From Muscardinus avellanarius (lineage: Eukaryota; Chordata; Mammalia; Rodentia; Gliridae), in assembly GCA_963383645.1 (NCBI GenBank), contig OY726559.1, positions 113,099,393 to 113,163,392 on the forward strand: 64,000 bases of DNA, read 5' to 3'. Below the pieces are notes generated by a model, which made no database searches, was not told the DNA's origin, and worked only from the letters and a program-made list of their open reading frames with translations. The translations under genes and the position numbers were made by a program. Shown here in pieces: positions 55,135 to 64,000 of this stretch. Each line of letters begins with the position of its first letter. Within the stretch, counting starts at the first letter, position 1.

Positions 55135-57316
55135 CCTCCCTCCCTCCCTCCCTCCCCCCCTCTCTCATTCCCTCTCTTTTCTTGGTACCCAAGGTTAAAC
55201 CCAGGTTCATAATACCCCTGAACTACACCCCCAGGCCTTTTAATTTTATTTATTTATTTATATTTATTTATTTACTTATTTTTGTGGTACTGGAGATGGA
55301 ACCTTTGGGCTACACTCCCAGACCTATTTTATATTTTATTTAGAAAAAGGATCTCATTAAGTTGCTGAGGCCGGCTTCAAATCTGAGCCGTCCTCCTGTC
55401 TCAGCCTCCCAAGTACTGGGATTACAAACGTTCACCACACCTGGCTGCTGTTTCCCCTTTTGAAATGGGGTCTCGTGAGGATGCTGCGGGTCTCACTGCG
55501 CTGAGGCTGGCCTTGACCCTGGCCTTGACCCTGATTCTCTTGTCTGGGCCTCCCAAGTTACAGGTATGTGTCACACCATGCCCTTTTGTACTTTTTATTT
55601 ATTTATTTTTTTGTTTTATTTTTGTGGTACTGGGGATTGAACACAGGGACAGTCTATCTCTGAGCCACATCCCCAGTGGAGCTGGTCTTGAACCTGCAAT
55701 CTTCCTGTCTCAGCCTTCCAAGTACTGGGATTACAAAACACCCAGCAACCCCTTAACCTTTAAAAAATTTTTTTTGTGTGTGTGGTACTGGGGGTGAAAC
55801 CCAGGGGCTTTTCTACCTCCAGGCTATACTCCCATACCTATTTTATACTTTATTTGGAAACAGGGTCTCACTAAATTGCTGAGAGCCTCACAAAGTAGCT
55901 GAGGCTGGCCTCGAACCTGTGCCATCCTCCTGTCTCAGCCTCCCAAGTGCGGGGATTACAAGCGTGCGCCACCACGCCTGTTATCTTTTACATTTTGAAA
56001 CAGGGGGGTCTTAAAAACTTGCTGAGGGTCTTGCTAAATTGCTGAGGCTGGCCTCGAACCTCCAATCCTCCTGTCTAAACCTCTCAAGTACTGGGATTGC
56101 AGGTGTACCCCACCACACCCAGCTAATAACACTCAAACCCACAGGCATGCTACTTCTGAGCTATGCCCTTGGCCCTTTTGATTTTTATTTTGAAACAGGG
56201 TCTCACTGCATTGCTGAATTGCTGAGGCTGACCTCAAAACTCTGATCCATTTGTTTTAATCTTACAAATACTGGGATTACAGGGGTGAGCCACCAAGCCT
56301 GGCTTAACACTCAATACTTCCCCCCACCCCGTGGTACTGGGGATTGAACCCAGGGGCATTCTACCTCTGAGTGACACCCCCACCCCTATTTTATTTTTTA
56401 TTTTGAAACATGGTCTCACTGAGTTGCAGAGGGTCTCACTAAGTAGCCGAGGCTGACTTTGAACCAGCAATCCTCTGGTCTCAGCCTCCCAAGTACTTGG
56501 ATTACACCACCACACCTAGCTAACACTCAATACTCTTGAAATCCTTTGTTCAAGACAGGTGTATTGGCGCACCCTAGTAATCCCAGTGCTTGGGAGGCTG
56601 AGAGGAGAATCGCAGATTTGAAGCTCGCCTTGGCAATTTAGTGAGGCTCTCAGCAATTTAGTAAGAACCTGTTTCCAAATAAAAAATAAAATAGAAGCCG
56701 GGCATGATGGCGTACACTTGTAATCCCGGCATTCGGGAGGCTGAGACAGGAGGATCGTGGTTCACGAACAGCTTCAGCTACTTAGTGAGGCCCTTTGGAA
56801 CTCAACGAGACCCTGTTTCAAAATAAAGAATAAAAGATAAGGCTGGGGGTGTTGCTTGGAGTTGGAATTCCCCTGGGTTCCAACCCCAGTACCGCAAAAA
56901 TAAAGAATAAAAAAAATTAGGGCTGGGGGTGTAGCTCAGAGGTAGAATGGCCCTGAGTTCCATCCCCAGTACCACAAAAAATAAATAAATAAAATAAAAT
57001 AGGTCTGGGGGGCTGGGTGTATAGACCAGAGGTAGAGAAAGGCCCCTGGGTTCTATCCTCAGTACCATACACACACAAAAAAGAAATCATTTAGCCGGGC
57101 GTGATGGCGCGCGGTTGTAACTCCAGCATTCAGGAGGCTGAGACAGGAGGATCACGGTTCGTAGACAGCCTCAGCTACTTAGTGAGGCCCTCTGCAACTC
57201 ACTAAGACCCTGATTCAAAATAAAGCATAAAAAATAGGGCTGGGGGTGTAGCTCAGAGGTAGAATGACCCTGGTTTCCATCCCCAGTACTGTAAAAAGAA
57301 AGAAAGAGAGAAATAG

Positions 57317-57363
<47 letters not shown>

Positions 57364-59813
57364 AAATAAATCATTTGTTCAGCAACCACTGAACCATTCC
57401 TGGATTGAGTTGGCCTTATTCCCTCCAGTCTCTCTGGCTCCCACAATATGGAACAGGTGGATATAGATGGATGGACACAGAACAGACACAAATAGAGGGG
57501 GGCTGGGGTACTTCAAAGGGATGGTGAGTGCCATATGAGCTGGCAGGCTCCTACTCACCCATCTCCGTAGGCATCGTGGGTGGACAGGGCGGCCACGAGG
57601 ACTCCCAGGAGGGCCCCCAGGATGCCCGGCATCCCGTGGAGGTTGTGAACACCACACGTGTCTTGGACTTTGAATTTGGATTCCAGGATGGGCTGGAGGA
57701 CAGGATGGATGACCAGGCGCCTCCAACACCCCACCCTGGGCCTGCTGGGGAGGTGGGGGAAAGCGAGCCCACAGCTTACCGTGAAGAACTTGTACCCCAG
57801 CGTGGAGACGGTTCCAGCCAAGAAGCCAGCCGCCAGAGCCCCAAAGGGGGTCAGCATCATTTCAGCCGAGGTCCCCACCACGACCCCTCCGGCCAGCGCT
57901 GCATTCTGGACGTGCACCTGAGGGAACGGGAGAGGTGAGGAGCCGGAGCCTGCTCCATCATGGCGCCCATGCTCACGGGGTCCCCATCCGCCAGGCAAGC
58001 ACCGCATCTGACGTCCTGCCCTCTACCCTTAGTTCCACTGCTTCCTTCCTTCTTTTTTTAATTTTTTTATTTTTGCAGTACTAGGGATGGAGCCCAGGGA
58101 CATTCTACCTCTGAGCTACACCCCTTAGCCTGATCTTTTACTCTTTATTTTGAAACGAGGTCTCAGTAAGTTTCAGAGGGCCTCACTAAGTAGCAGAGGC
58201 TGGCCAAGAACCATGGTCCTCCTCTCTCAGTGTCCCAAGTACTGGGATTACAAGTGGGCACCACTACACCGGCCCTCTTTTTTTTTTTTTTTTTTTTTCG
58301 TACTAGAGATGGAACCCTGGGGCTTTCTACCTCTGAGCTACACCCTCAGTCCTATTCTTTATTCTATATTTTAAAACAGGGTCTCACTGAGTTGCAGAGG
58401 GCCTCACTAAGTAGTTGAGACTCTCTGCAAACCCTGATCCTCCTGTCTCAGCCTCCTAAATGCTGGGATTACAAGTGTCCACCACCACCCCCAGATTTAT
58501 TCTTTATTTTGAAACAAGGTCCTACTAAGTTGCAGAAGTCCTCACTAAATAGCTAAGACTGGCTTCGAACCGTGATACTCCTGTCTCAACCTCCCAAGTA
58601 CTGGGATTATAGACCGGCACCACCATGCTTGGCCCGTATTTTTATTTTAAAACAGGGTCTCACTAAATCACAGAGGGCCTTGCTGCATTGCTGAGGCTGG
58701 CAGCCAACCTGCCATCCTCTTGTCTCAGACTCCCAAGTGCTGGGATTACCGGTGTTCTGCCACCTTGTCTGGCTGAACACTTTTTTTTTTTTTTTTTTCG
58801 GTACTAGGGATGGAACCCAGGGGCATTCTAACGCCGATCTACACCTCCAGCCCTATTTTTTATTCTTCATTTTGAAACAGGGTTTCACTGAGTTGCCAAG
58901 GGGCTCACTAAGTAGCTGAGGCTGTCTGCAAACCGCAATCCTTCTGTCTCAGCCTCTCAAGTGCTGGGATTACGAGCATGCACCACCATGCCTGCCTGGC
59001 TGAACACACTTTCTTTCACTGGCTCCCCCCACTCTGACCCTGCCCCCACACAGCAGAGGGCCACCCCTGCTTTTTCCCCTGGACACTTTCCTGCAGGGTC
59101 TCAGCTCTCTCCTCTCCTCCCTGGACGTACCATGTCCAGCCGCCCGTCCCCACTGACAAGGGCAGAGAAGGCGAAGGTGCTGAGAGTGCTGGCCGTCAGG
59201 GAGTAGTAGGTATTGAGGGCCGTCCGGTGCTGGGTGTCCCCCAGAGACGTGGGCGCAGAGTTGAAGCTGGGCCAGAAGATCCACAGGAAGATGGTTCCTA
59301 AACGGTGGGCAGCCAGGCAGAGCGAGAGGACACACGTGTTCCCACAAGGCCGGAGCTGTGGACGTGGACTCCTCACCTGCTCTCCTCACCTGGGGCGTGG
59401 GCCTGGCCAGAGCACCACCTCCCCAAAGCTCGGGGGAAGGGGTGGTGCCTTGAAATGCAGAGTCCACGGCCCAGCACGGGGCTGAGGGTGACTCAGCGGT
59501 AGCGCACTTGCCCAGCATGCACGAGGCCCCAGGTTCCATCCCCAGCGCCAGCCACACCTCACTCCCTGCCAAGAAAACCCCTCAACATCTAACAGCTATA
59601 AAAAGCACCACCATAAAAGCAGGGCGTGGTGGCACATGCTTGTAATCCCAGCATTCGGGAGGCTGAGACAGGAGGATCGCAGCTTGAGGACAGTCTCACC
59701 GACTTAGTGAGGCCCTTTGCAACTCAGTGAGACCCTGTTTCAAAATAAAGAATAAAAAATAGGGCAGAGGGTGCAGTTCAGAGGTAGAATGCTGGGATTC
59801 AATCCCCATTACA

Positions 59814-59847
<34 letters not shown>

Positions 59848-61299
59848 ACACAAAGATTTTTTTTTTCTGAGACTGGCCTTGAACCTGTGATCCTTCTGTC
59901 CTGAAATTACAATTGTCTCTAGGTGTCTAGGTGTAAAGCTGGGGGAGAAGAGAAAGGGCTGGATTCCTGCCTGGGTGATTGGCACACTCAGAGCCAGAGG
60001 CATGCAGAGGCCATGTAAGGTCCATGGGAATCTCCGGGCAGCCCTGGACTACAAGCCACACTCATCTGGGGCTGTCTGCTGACCAGTTCACTGAGGCTGG
60101 CCGCGAACCTGTGATCCTCCTGTCTCAGCCTCCCAGGTACTGGGATTACGGGTATGTGCCACCGTTCCCTGTTGCGGGATCCAGTTTCTAATGTGTGGGT
60201 CATGGGGACCCTGGAAGATTTTAAACAGGATTGAGATGGGTTCAGAAAAGCCCTTGGGAATGATCAGGTGTGTGGGGACCCTAGGATTCAGTTCTAAGAA
60301 CCTGTCATAAAGACCACGGGAGTGGGCTGGTCCCAGCCAGATCTCCAAGGAACAAAGGACCCCAGATCTCCAAGGACCCCTGATCCCTTGCCTGGAGACG
60401 TTGGCTGGGCCCAATCGGAGGGATCCGGGACCATCTCCCCACACCACCCTGTCAGCCAGCCTCACCAATCATGGCAAACAGGTCGGAATGGTAGATCGAG
60501 CCCTGGCGGTGCTTGCTTTTCTCCAGCCGGGGCCTGTAGAGGACTCGAGAGAGGACCAGCCCGAAGTAGGCGCCAAAGGTGTGGATGGTCATGGAGCCTC
60601 CGGCATCTCTCACCTGGGGAGGCGGACGGCAGCTCCAGCCCCTGCCCCGCCGGCGTCCCGGGGGAGCCCAGGTGGCCGCCACCCGCTGCCCGCCCGACTC
60701 ACACCCAGGAGGCTGAGGAGCACGAACTCGTTGGCGCCGAACAGCGCCACCTCCAGGAGGGCCATGAGCAGCAGCTGCGCGGGCCCGGTCTTGCCCAGGA
60801 CGGCGCCGAAGGAGATGAGCACCGCGCCCGCGCAGAAGTCCGCGTTGATCATGCTGGAGGGGGCGGGGGCGCGGGAGGGGTGAGGAGCGATGCTCTCCCT
60901 TGGGGGCTAATTCACCCTCACCCTAGATGGGGAAACTGAGTCTCGGGGAGGCCTAGAGGGCGTGAGCCCAGAGCTCTTCTCCCCCCAGCTCCTCCCGCTT
61001 CGCTCTCCGCCCTCCTAAGAGCTGGGGGAAAGGACCGGGGACCCCAAAAAATGTGGGCTTGGGGAAGTGGCGCGGGGCGGGGGCGGGAAGCAGCCTGGGG
61101 CGCCCTGCCCACCTCTCCACGCCGACGTGGATGTGGCCGCCGCGGAAGGAGTGGAGGAAGCCCTGGACCAACGTGGACCACTGCAGGGCGAAGGCGGCCA
61201 GGAGGAAGGTGAAGCCCACGCTGCTGAAGCCGTAGCGCTGGAGGAAGACCATGAGGAAGCCGAAGCCCACGAACACCATGGCGTGCACGTCCTGGAAGC
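52728..61299 (-). CDS. RHBG: RHBG, Rh family B glycoprotein (ammonium/ammonia transporter), exons 2-10
   Basis: Nine coding exons on the minus strand join in frame with canonical GT-AG sites into 396 residues, which I number 63-458 by analogy with human RHBG. Exon 1 (about 62 residues: N-terminus, TM1 and the glycosylated loop) lies past the right edge. The Amt/Mep/Rh fold is evident. There are two pore phenylalanines (F131 in NADF, F236 in WPSF), pore-entry D178 (VRDAGG), and the twin conduction histidines H186 (MTIHTFG) and H345 (HNLHG). The cytosolic tail keeps FLD (419-421), known to bind ankyrin-G for basolateral anchoring, and Y429 in YED, a known phosphorylated sorting tyrosine. RHBG sits in basolateral membranes of kidney connecting-segment and collecting-duct cells, liver and skin, and carries NH3/NH4+. 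The end RVEEPDTQA distinguishes it from RHCG. All exons are intact. Introns are SINE-rich. No clear poly(A) signal is seen; a SINE at 52,505-52,675 lies just after the stop. Confidence 0.96.
52910..52983 (-). CDS. RHBG: RHBG exon 9
   Basis: 74 bp; acceptor ACCACCACCAG|GGCTCC, donor GGGAG|GTGAGC. It encodes residues 412-436 of the cytoplasmic tail, with the ankyrin-G motif FLD (419-421) and sorting tyrosine YED (429-431). Confidence 0.95.
53290..53985 (-). repeat. three minus-strand SINEs in RHBG intron 8
   Basis: Copies at 53,300-53,495, 53,575-53,775 and 53,800-53,975, all in the sense orientation of RHBG. Confidence 0.85.
54121..54135 (-). promoter_or_regulatory. CTCF-type motif 2
   Basis: Read on the minus strand the site is CCACTAGAGGGCGGC, an essentially ideal CTCF core. 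It lies in RHBG intron 8 and has the same orientation as the motif at 51.8 kb. Confidence 0.7.
54411..54532 (-). CDS. RHBG: RHBG exon 8
   Basis: 122 bp; acceptor TCCCCGCAG|CCTGCC, donor CGGAG|GTGAGC. It encodes residues 371-412: [15 protein letters not shown], then the last transmembrane helix [16 protein letters not shown]. It is 3.0 kb from exon 7, across an intron almost filled with SINEs. Confidence 0.95.
54760..57365. repeat. SINE- and microsatellite-filled RHBG intron 7
   Basis: (CTGT/CT)n at 54,779-54,840; minus-strand copies at 54,845-55,022, 55,285-55,445, 55,625-55,745, 55,780-55,985, 56,040-56,125, 56,145-56,305 and 56,330-56,525. (TC)n(CCCT)n lies at 55,070-55,165. Then plus-strand copies at 56,555-56,690, 56,695-56,895, 56,925-56,985, 57,000-57,065 and 57,090-57,295, and (GAAA)n at 57,297-57,365. 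Confidence 0.9.
57559..57692 (-). CDS. RHBG: RHBG exon 7
   Basis: 134 bp; acceptor TCCAG|CCCATC, donor GATGG|GTGAGT. It encodes residues 327-371 with the second conduction histidine in [10 protein letters not shown] and the helix [13 protein letters not shown]. Confidence 0.96.
57780..57917 (-). CDS. RHBG: RHBG exon 6
   Basis: 138 bp, exactly 46 codons; acceptor GTTCCCTCAG|GTGCAC, donor TTCACG|GTAAGC. It encodes residues 281-326: the [12 protein letters not shown] and [12 protein letters not shown] transmembrane segments. Only 87 bp of intron separates it from exon 7. Confidence 0.96.
58060..59005 (-). repeat. minus-strand SINE array in RHBG intron 5
   Basis: Copies or parts at 58,065-58,275, 58,298-58,490, 58,495-58,635, 58,640-58,778 and 58,797-58,998, several with long T-tails (58,276-58,297; 58,780-58,797). 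Confidence 0.9.
59131..59297 (-). CDS. RHBG: RHBG exon 5
   Basis: 167 bp; acceptor CCGTTTAG|GAACC, donor GACATG|GTACGT. It encodes residues 225-280, including [10 protein letters not shown] (pore Phe236) and [11 protein letters not shown]. The loop between them ([10 protein letters not shown]) differs at several places from human RHBG as I recall it. Confidence 0.95.
59480..59550 (+). repeat. ID element (BC1-like, single tRNA-derived unit)
   Basis: GTGACTCAGCGGTAGCGC ... AGGTTCCATCCCCAGC keeps both pol III A- and B-box motifs and the classical ID order, including CACTTGCCCAGCATGC, unlike the dID half of the dimers. It is a retroposon, not a tRNA gene. It lies in RHBG intron 4, antisense to the gene. 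Confidence 0.85.
59610..60170. repeat. plus-strand SINE with (CA)n and a minus-strand remnant
   Basis: A full copy at 59,612-59,812, (CA)n to 59,852, and a B1-like minus-strand remnant at about 60,085-60,165. Confidence 0.85.
60171..60465. other. unique part of RHBG intron 4
   Basis: No repeat or additional exon is recognised. A short direct repeat, CAGATCTCCAAGGA, occurs at about 60,339 and 60,363. Confidence 0.5.
60466..60613 (-). CDS. RHBG: RHBG exon 4
   Basis: 148 bp; acceptor CCTCCCCAG|GTGAGAG, donor ATTG|GTGAGG. It encodes residues 176-225 with Asp178 and the first conduction histidine in [15 protein letters not shown], then the basic loop [13 protein letters not shown]. Confidence 0.96.
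60703..60853 (-). CDS. RHBG: RHBG exon 3
   Basis: 151 bp; acceptor CCCTCCAG|CATGATC, donor CTGGGT|GTGAGT. It encodes residues 125-175, including the pore phenylalanine in NADFCAG and two hydrophobic helices ([25 protein letters not shown]). Confidence 0.96.
61113..61299 (-). CDS. RHBG: RHBG exon 2
   Basis: 187 bp; acceptor CCACCCAG|GCTTCC, donor GAGAG|GTGGGC. It encodes residues 63-125, starting in a serine codon split with exon 1. It includes [16 protein letters not shown] (TM2), the following hydrophobic segment, and the [11 protein letters not shown] loop. The exon is CpG-rich compared with its flanks. Confidence 0.96.
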
Positions 61300-61579
61300 C
61301 TGGGTGGGCCAGCACGGAGGGGCGTTGCGGCCGGGGCAGGCGCCACCAGAACCCCGGGCCACCCCACCCCGGGGCGCCCCCAGCTCGCCGGCCTGCAGGT
61401 GCAGCCTGCCCATAAAACCCCCCAGGCGTGGCCGGCCTCCCGCGCCCGCAGAGGCCCTGCCCGGAGCCGGCCAGCTGAGGGCAGCGGGGCCCAGACCATG
61501 CCTGCCCTCCGTCAGAGCCAGGGACCAGAGCCCTCTGCTCTAATCATTTGCGCATTCCCTTTCAAACTCAAAAGTAAAA

Positions 61580-62156
61580 TAGGGCTGGGGTGTACCTCAG
61601 AGACAGAACGCCCCTGGGTTCAATCCCCAATACCCCCCCACACAAACAATAATAATAAAATAAAATAGGCTCAGTGATAGGACACTTGCCTAGCATGTTT
61701 GAGGTACTGGGTAAGTAAAATTCCTTCCCCGGCGTCTCCAGAATGCACGGTTCCAGGGACATCTTTTGCAGTTAAGTCATACAACACAGCGATCCTGCCC
61801 CTCCATTCAGTTCCTTTCCCTGAGATAATCTTTCTTAACAATTTGAAACTATTTCCTAAATTATTTTATTTATATATATATTTACTTGTTCGTGTGTGTG
61901 GTACTAGGGATTTACCCACAGGCATTCTTTTTTTTGGGGGTGGTACTGGGGTTCCTGGAAACCCTTCTACCTCTGGGCTACACTCTCAGACCTATTTTAT
62001 ATTTTTATTTGGAAACAGGGTCTCCCTGAAGCCAGTGCGGCTGGCTTCGAACCTGCGTGATCCTCCTGTCTCTGCCTCCCAAGCGCAGGGATTACAAGCA
62101 TTCGCCACCACACCCGGCCCATGGCATTCTGTCTGAGCTAGACCCCCAACTCTATT

Positions 62157-62191
<35 letters not shown>

Positions 62192-62505
62192 TGCCGTGCT
62201 GGGGATAGAACCCAGGGGCATTCTACCTCCGAGCTACACCCCCAGCCCTATTTTTTTATTCTTTATTTTGAAACAGGGTCTCACTGAGTTGCAGAGGACC
62301 TCACTAAGTAGCTGAGGCTGTCCTGAACGGTGATCTTCTTGTCTCAGCCTCCCGAAAGTTGGGATTAAAACCTACACCACCATGCCTGACTCTATTTCAT
62401 TTTTATTTTGAAATAGGGTCTTGCTGTAGGGTCTTGCTAAGTTGTTGAAGGTCTCGCTAACTTGCTAAGGCTGGCCTTAAACTTGAAATCCTGAGTAGCT
62501 GGGAT
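61580..62505. repeat. SINE cluster in RHBG intron 1
   Basis: Plus-strand ID units (61,583-61,640 and 61,668-61,715), a minus-strand shortened-subfamily copy (61,938-62,120) and minus-strand copies at 62,125-62,155 (piece), 62,193-62,392 and 62,395-62,505. (TTTA)n lies at 62,156-62,192. Confidence 0.85.
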
Positions 62506-62521
62506 GTGCTCTGCTTTTATG

Positions 62522-62523
<2 letters not shown>

Positions 62524-62570
<47 letters not shown>
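62524..62570. repeat. (TG)n microsatellite
   Basis: About 23 uninterrupted TG units, not attached to a SINE tail. Confidence 0.95.
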
Positions 62571-62571
<1 letters not shown>

Positions 62572-63085
62572 AACCCAACAGGAGAGGGAGAGCAAGGAGA
62601 GCTCAGCCCACCACCCACAGTCTTTAGGCCTCCCGCCTGACTTCTTTTCTCCTTGTACAAACAGGACAGAGGATACCACATCTGTTCTTGTGCCCAAGGA
62701 CAGCAAGATAGAGCAGGGGCTGGGTGGCCGGGCGCCAGCGCAGTCTATGCCCAGACCACTCCAGAACTTGCCTTCAACAGTAACTATGTTTACATCTCCT
62801 TACCAGTTTGTTTAGAATCAAAACTCAATCCCTTGGCCTTCTAACAGAAGTCAGACCTCAAGCAAGCTCCTCCCTGGGGGTAGTGCACACTGGGCTCTGA
62901 AGAGTGAAGGGCTGTGCAGGCTGGAGGCAGGGGGATGGAGGAAATGACCTGCCCTCCTGTTTCTGCCCAACCCATGCAACCCAAGGAGAGGAGGAGTCTT
63001 CTAGAGCCTCTGGCTGCTCCCCTCCCTTGCCTTACTGCCCCTCTCAACTATGACAAGATTGCCAGACAAGACAGAGCTTAACTGA
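62571..63085. other. unique sequence in RHBG intron 1
   Basis: No exon resembling RHBG exon 1 is found here, so exon 1 lies beyond the window. Confidence 0.55.
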
Positions 63086-64000
63086 CTGGGCCTTGGAGCC
63101 ACGCTGGCACATGGCTGTAACCCCAGCAACTCTGGAGGCTGAGGCTGAAGGATCATAGGTTCAAGACCAGCCTGGGCAATTTAGCAAGACCCTATCTCAA
63201 AATAAAAAATAAAGCTGGGCATGGTGGCACATGCGTGGAATCCCAGCATTTGGGAGGCTAAGACAGGAGGAAAATGGTTCGCGGACAGCCTTAACTACTT
63301 AGTGAGGCCCTCAGCAACTTAGTGAGACCCTGTTTCAAATAAAGAATAAAAAATAGGGCAGGGAGCCAGGCGTGGTGGCGCATGCTTGTAATCCTAGTGT
63401 TTGGGAGGCTGAGACAGGAGGATCACGCAGGTTTGAAGCCAGTCTCAGCTACTTAGTGAGGTTCTCAGCAACTTAGTGAGACCTTGTTTCCAAATAAAGT
63501 ATAAAATAGGTCTGGGAGTATAGCCCAGAGGTAGAAAAGCCCCTGGATTCCACTCCCAGGACCACACACAAAAAAAAAAATAAATAGGGCAGGGGGTATA
63601 GCTCTGACTTCGAATGCCCCTGGGTTTTATCCCCAGACTCACCCCCCCAAAAAAAAAAAATAGGACTCAGAGGCAGAATGCCCCTGGGTTTTATCCCTAG
63701 TAGTGCAAAAAGAAAAGAATAAGCCCAGCTGGGCGTGGTGGCGCACGCTTGTAATACCAGAGCTTGAGAGGCTGACACAGGAGGATCACACAGGTTCGAA
63801 GCCAGCCTTAACTACTTAGTGAGGTTCTCAGAAACTTAGTGAGACCCTGTTTCCAAATAAATTATTTAAAAAATAAGCCTGGTGGGTGTAGCCCAAAGGT
63901 AGGAAGCCCCTGGGTTCCACCCCTAGTACCACAAAAAAATAAAATAAAATAAATAAAAGAATAAAGCCACCAGGGATGGTGGCCCATGCTTGTAATCCCA
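63085..64000 (+). repeat. plus-strand SINE array at the right edge
   Basis: Copies at 63,088-63,210, 63,212-63,358, 63,362-63,570, 63,725-63,935 and one cut by the window end (from 63,965), with ID units at 63,590-63,640 and 63,662-63,705. Confidence 0.9.

Noticed and set aside
59480..59550. tRNA gene
   Set aside because: Both pol III boxes are present, but the order of bases is that of an ID retroposon; a proper anticodon stem and acceptor pairing are not supported.
60953..61499. Extra reading frame on the plus strand through RHBG exon 2 (158 codons)
   Set aside because: It is the shadow of a GC-rich coding exon on the opposite strand.
61320..64000. RHBG exon 1
   Set aside because: No minus-strand frame resembles the expected N-terminus with its first transmembrane helix ahead of a donor in this interval; exon 1 is presumed beyond the window.

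Overview
The window is nuclear DNA of a rodent, most likely a squirrel (Sciuridae). More than 80 copies of one dimeric SINE are scattered through it. Its left half is 7SL/B1-like (xxGTGGTGGCGCACGCTTGTAATCCC, ending CCTGTTTCAAAATAAAG) and its right half is a tRNA-Ala/ID-like unit (GTGTAGCTCAGAGGTAGA ... GGTTCCATCCCCAGTAC). This is the B1-dID design described from squirrels and dormice. Introns, GT-AG splice sites, CpG islands and many microsatellites are all vertebrate features. No prokaryotic genes are present.

Two genes anchor the locus. First, the hairpin at 10,602-10,690 (+) is the microRNA mir-9-1, inside a CpG island at about 9.2-11.0 kb. One exon at 18,289-18,388 (+) resembles the human host transcript MIR9-1HG (C1orf61). 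Second, nine exons of RHBG (Rh family B glycoprotein, ammonium/ammonia transporter) lie on the minus strand from 61,299 down to the stop at 52,728. Every splice site is canonical, and the spliced length (396 residues after exon 1) is the length I expect from human RHBG. Exon 1 is beyond the right edge. The order mir-9-1 host gene / RHBG, convergent, is that of human chromosome 1q22.

Layout: 0-9 kb is mostly unique DNA upstream of mir-9-1, with a possible distal host-gene exon near 1.4-1.5 kb. At 9.2-11 kb are the CpG-island promoter (consensus CRE, CCAAT box, GC boxes) and the hairpin. From 11 to 52 kb, dense SINE clusters alternate with SINE-poor islands (16.7-17.4, 17.9-20.6, 25.9-27.0, 34.4-35.4, 35.95-38.4, 41.4-42.0, 42.9-44.6, 45.1-46.6, 48.0-48.5, 49.4-50.6 kb). 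These islands hold homeodomain, octamer, E-box, RFX and RE1-type motifs and look like regulatory elements of the neural microRNA. At 51.8 and 54.1 kb there are two CTCF-type motifs in the same orientation around the 3' end of RHBG. From 52.7 to 61.3 kb is RHBG, with SINE-packed introns. At 61.5-64 kb is more SINE-rich sequence, presumably RHBG intron 1.

The most interesting signals are: a near-consensus RE1 silencer inside the host-gene exon; a triple octamer cluster; a 24-bp E-box + GGATTA module present twice, 6 kb apart; a 106-bp templated insertion that scrambles a SINE at 47.7 kb; nested SINE insertions with perfect target-site duplications; and inverted SINEs bracketing RHBG exons 6-7. 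I see no wholly new gene system. The novelty is in regulatory architecture and repeat-driven rearrangement. All motif-based regulatory calls are inference from sequence.
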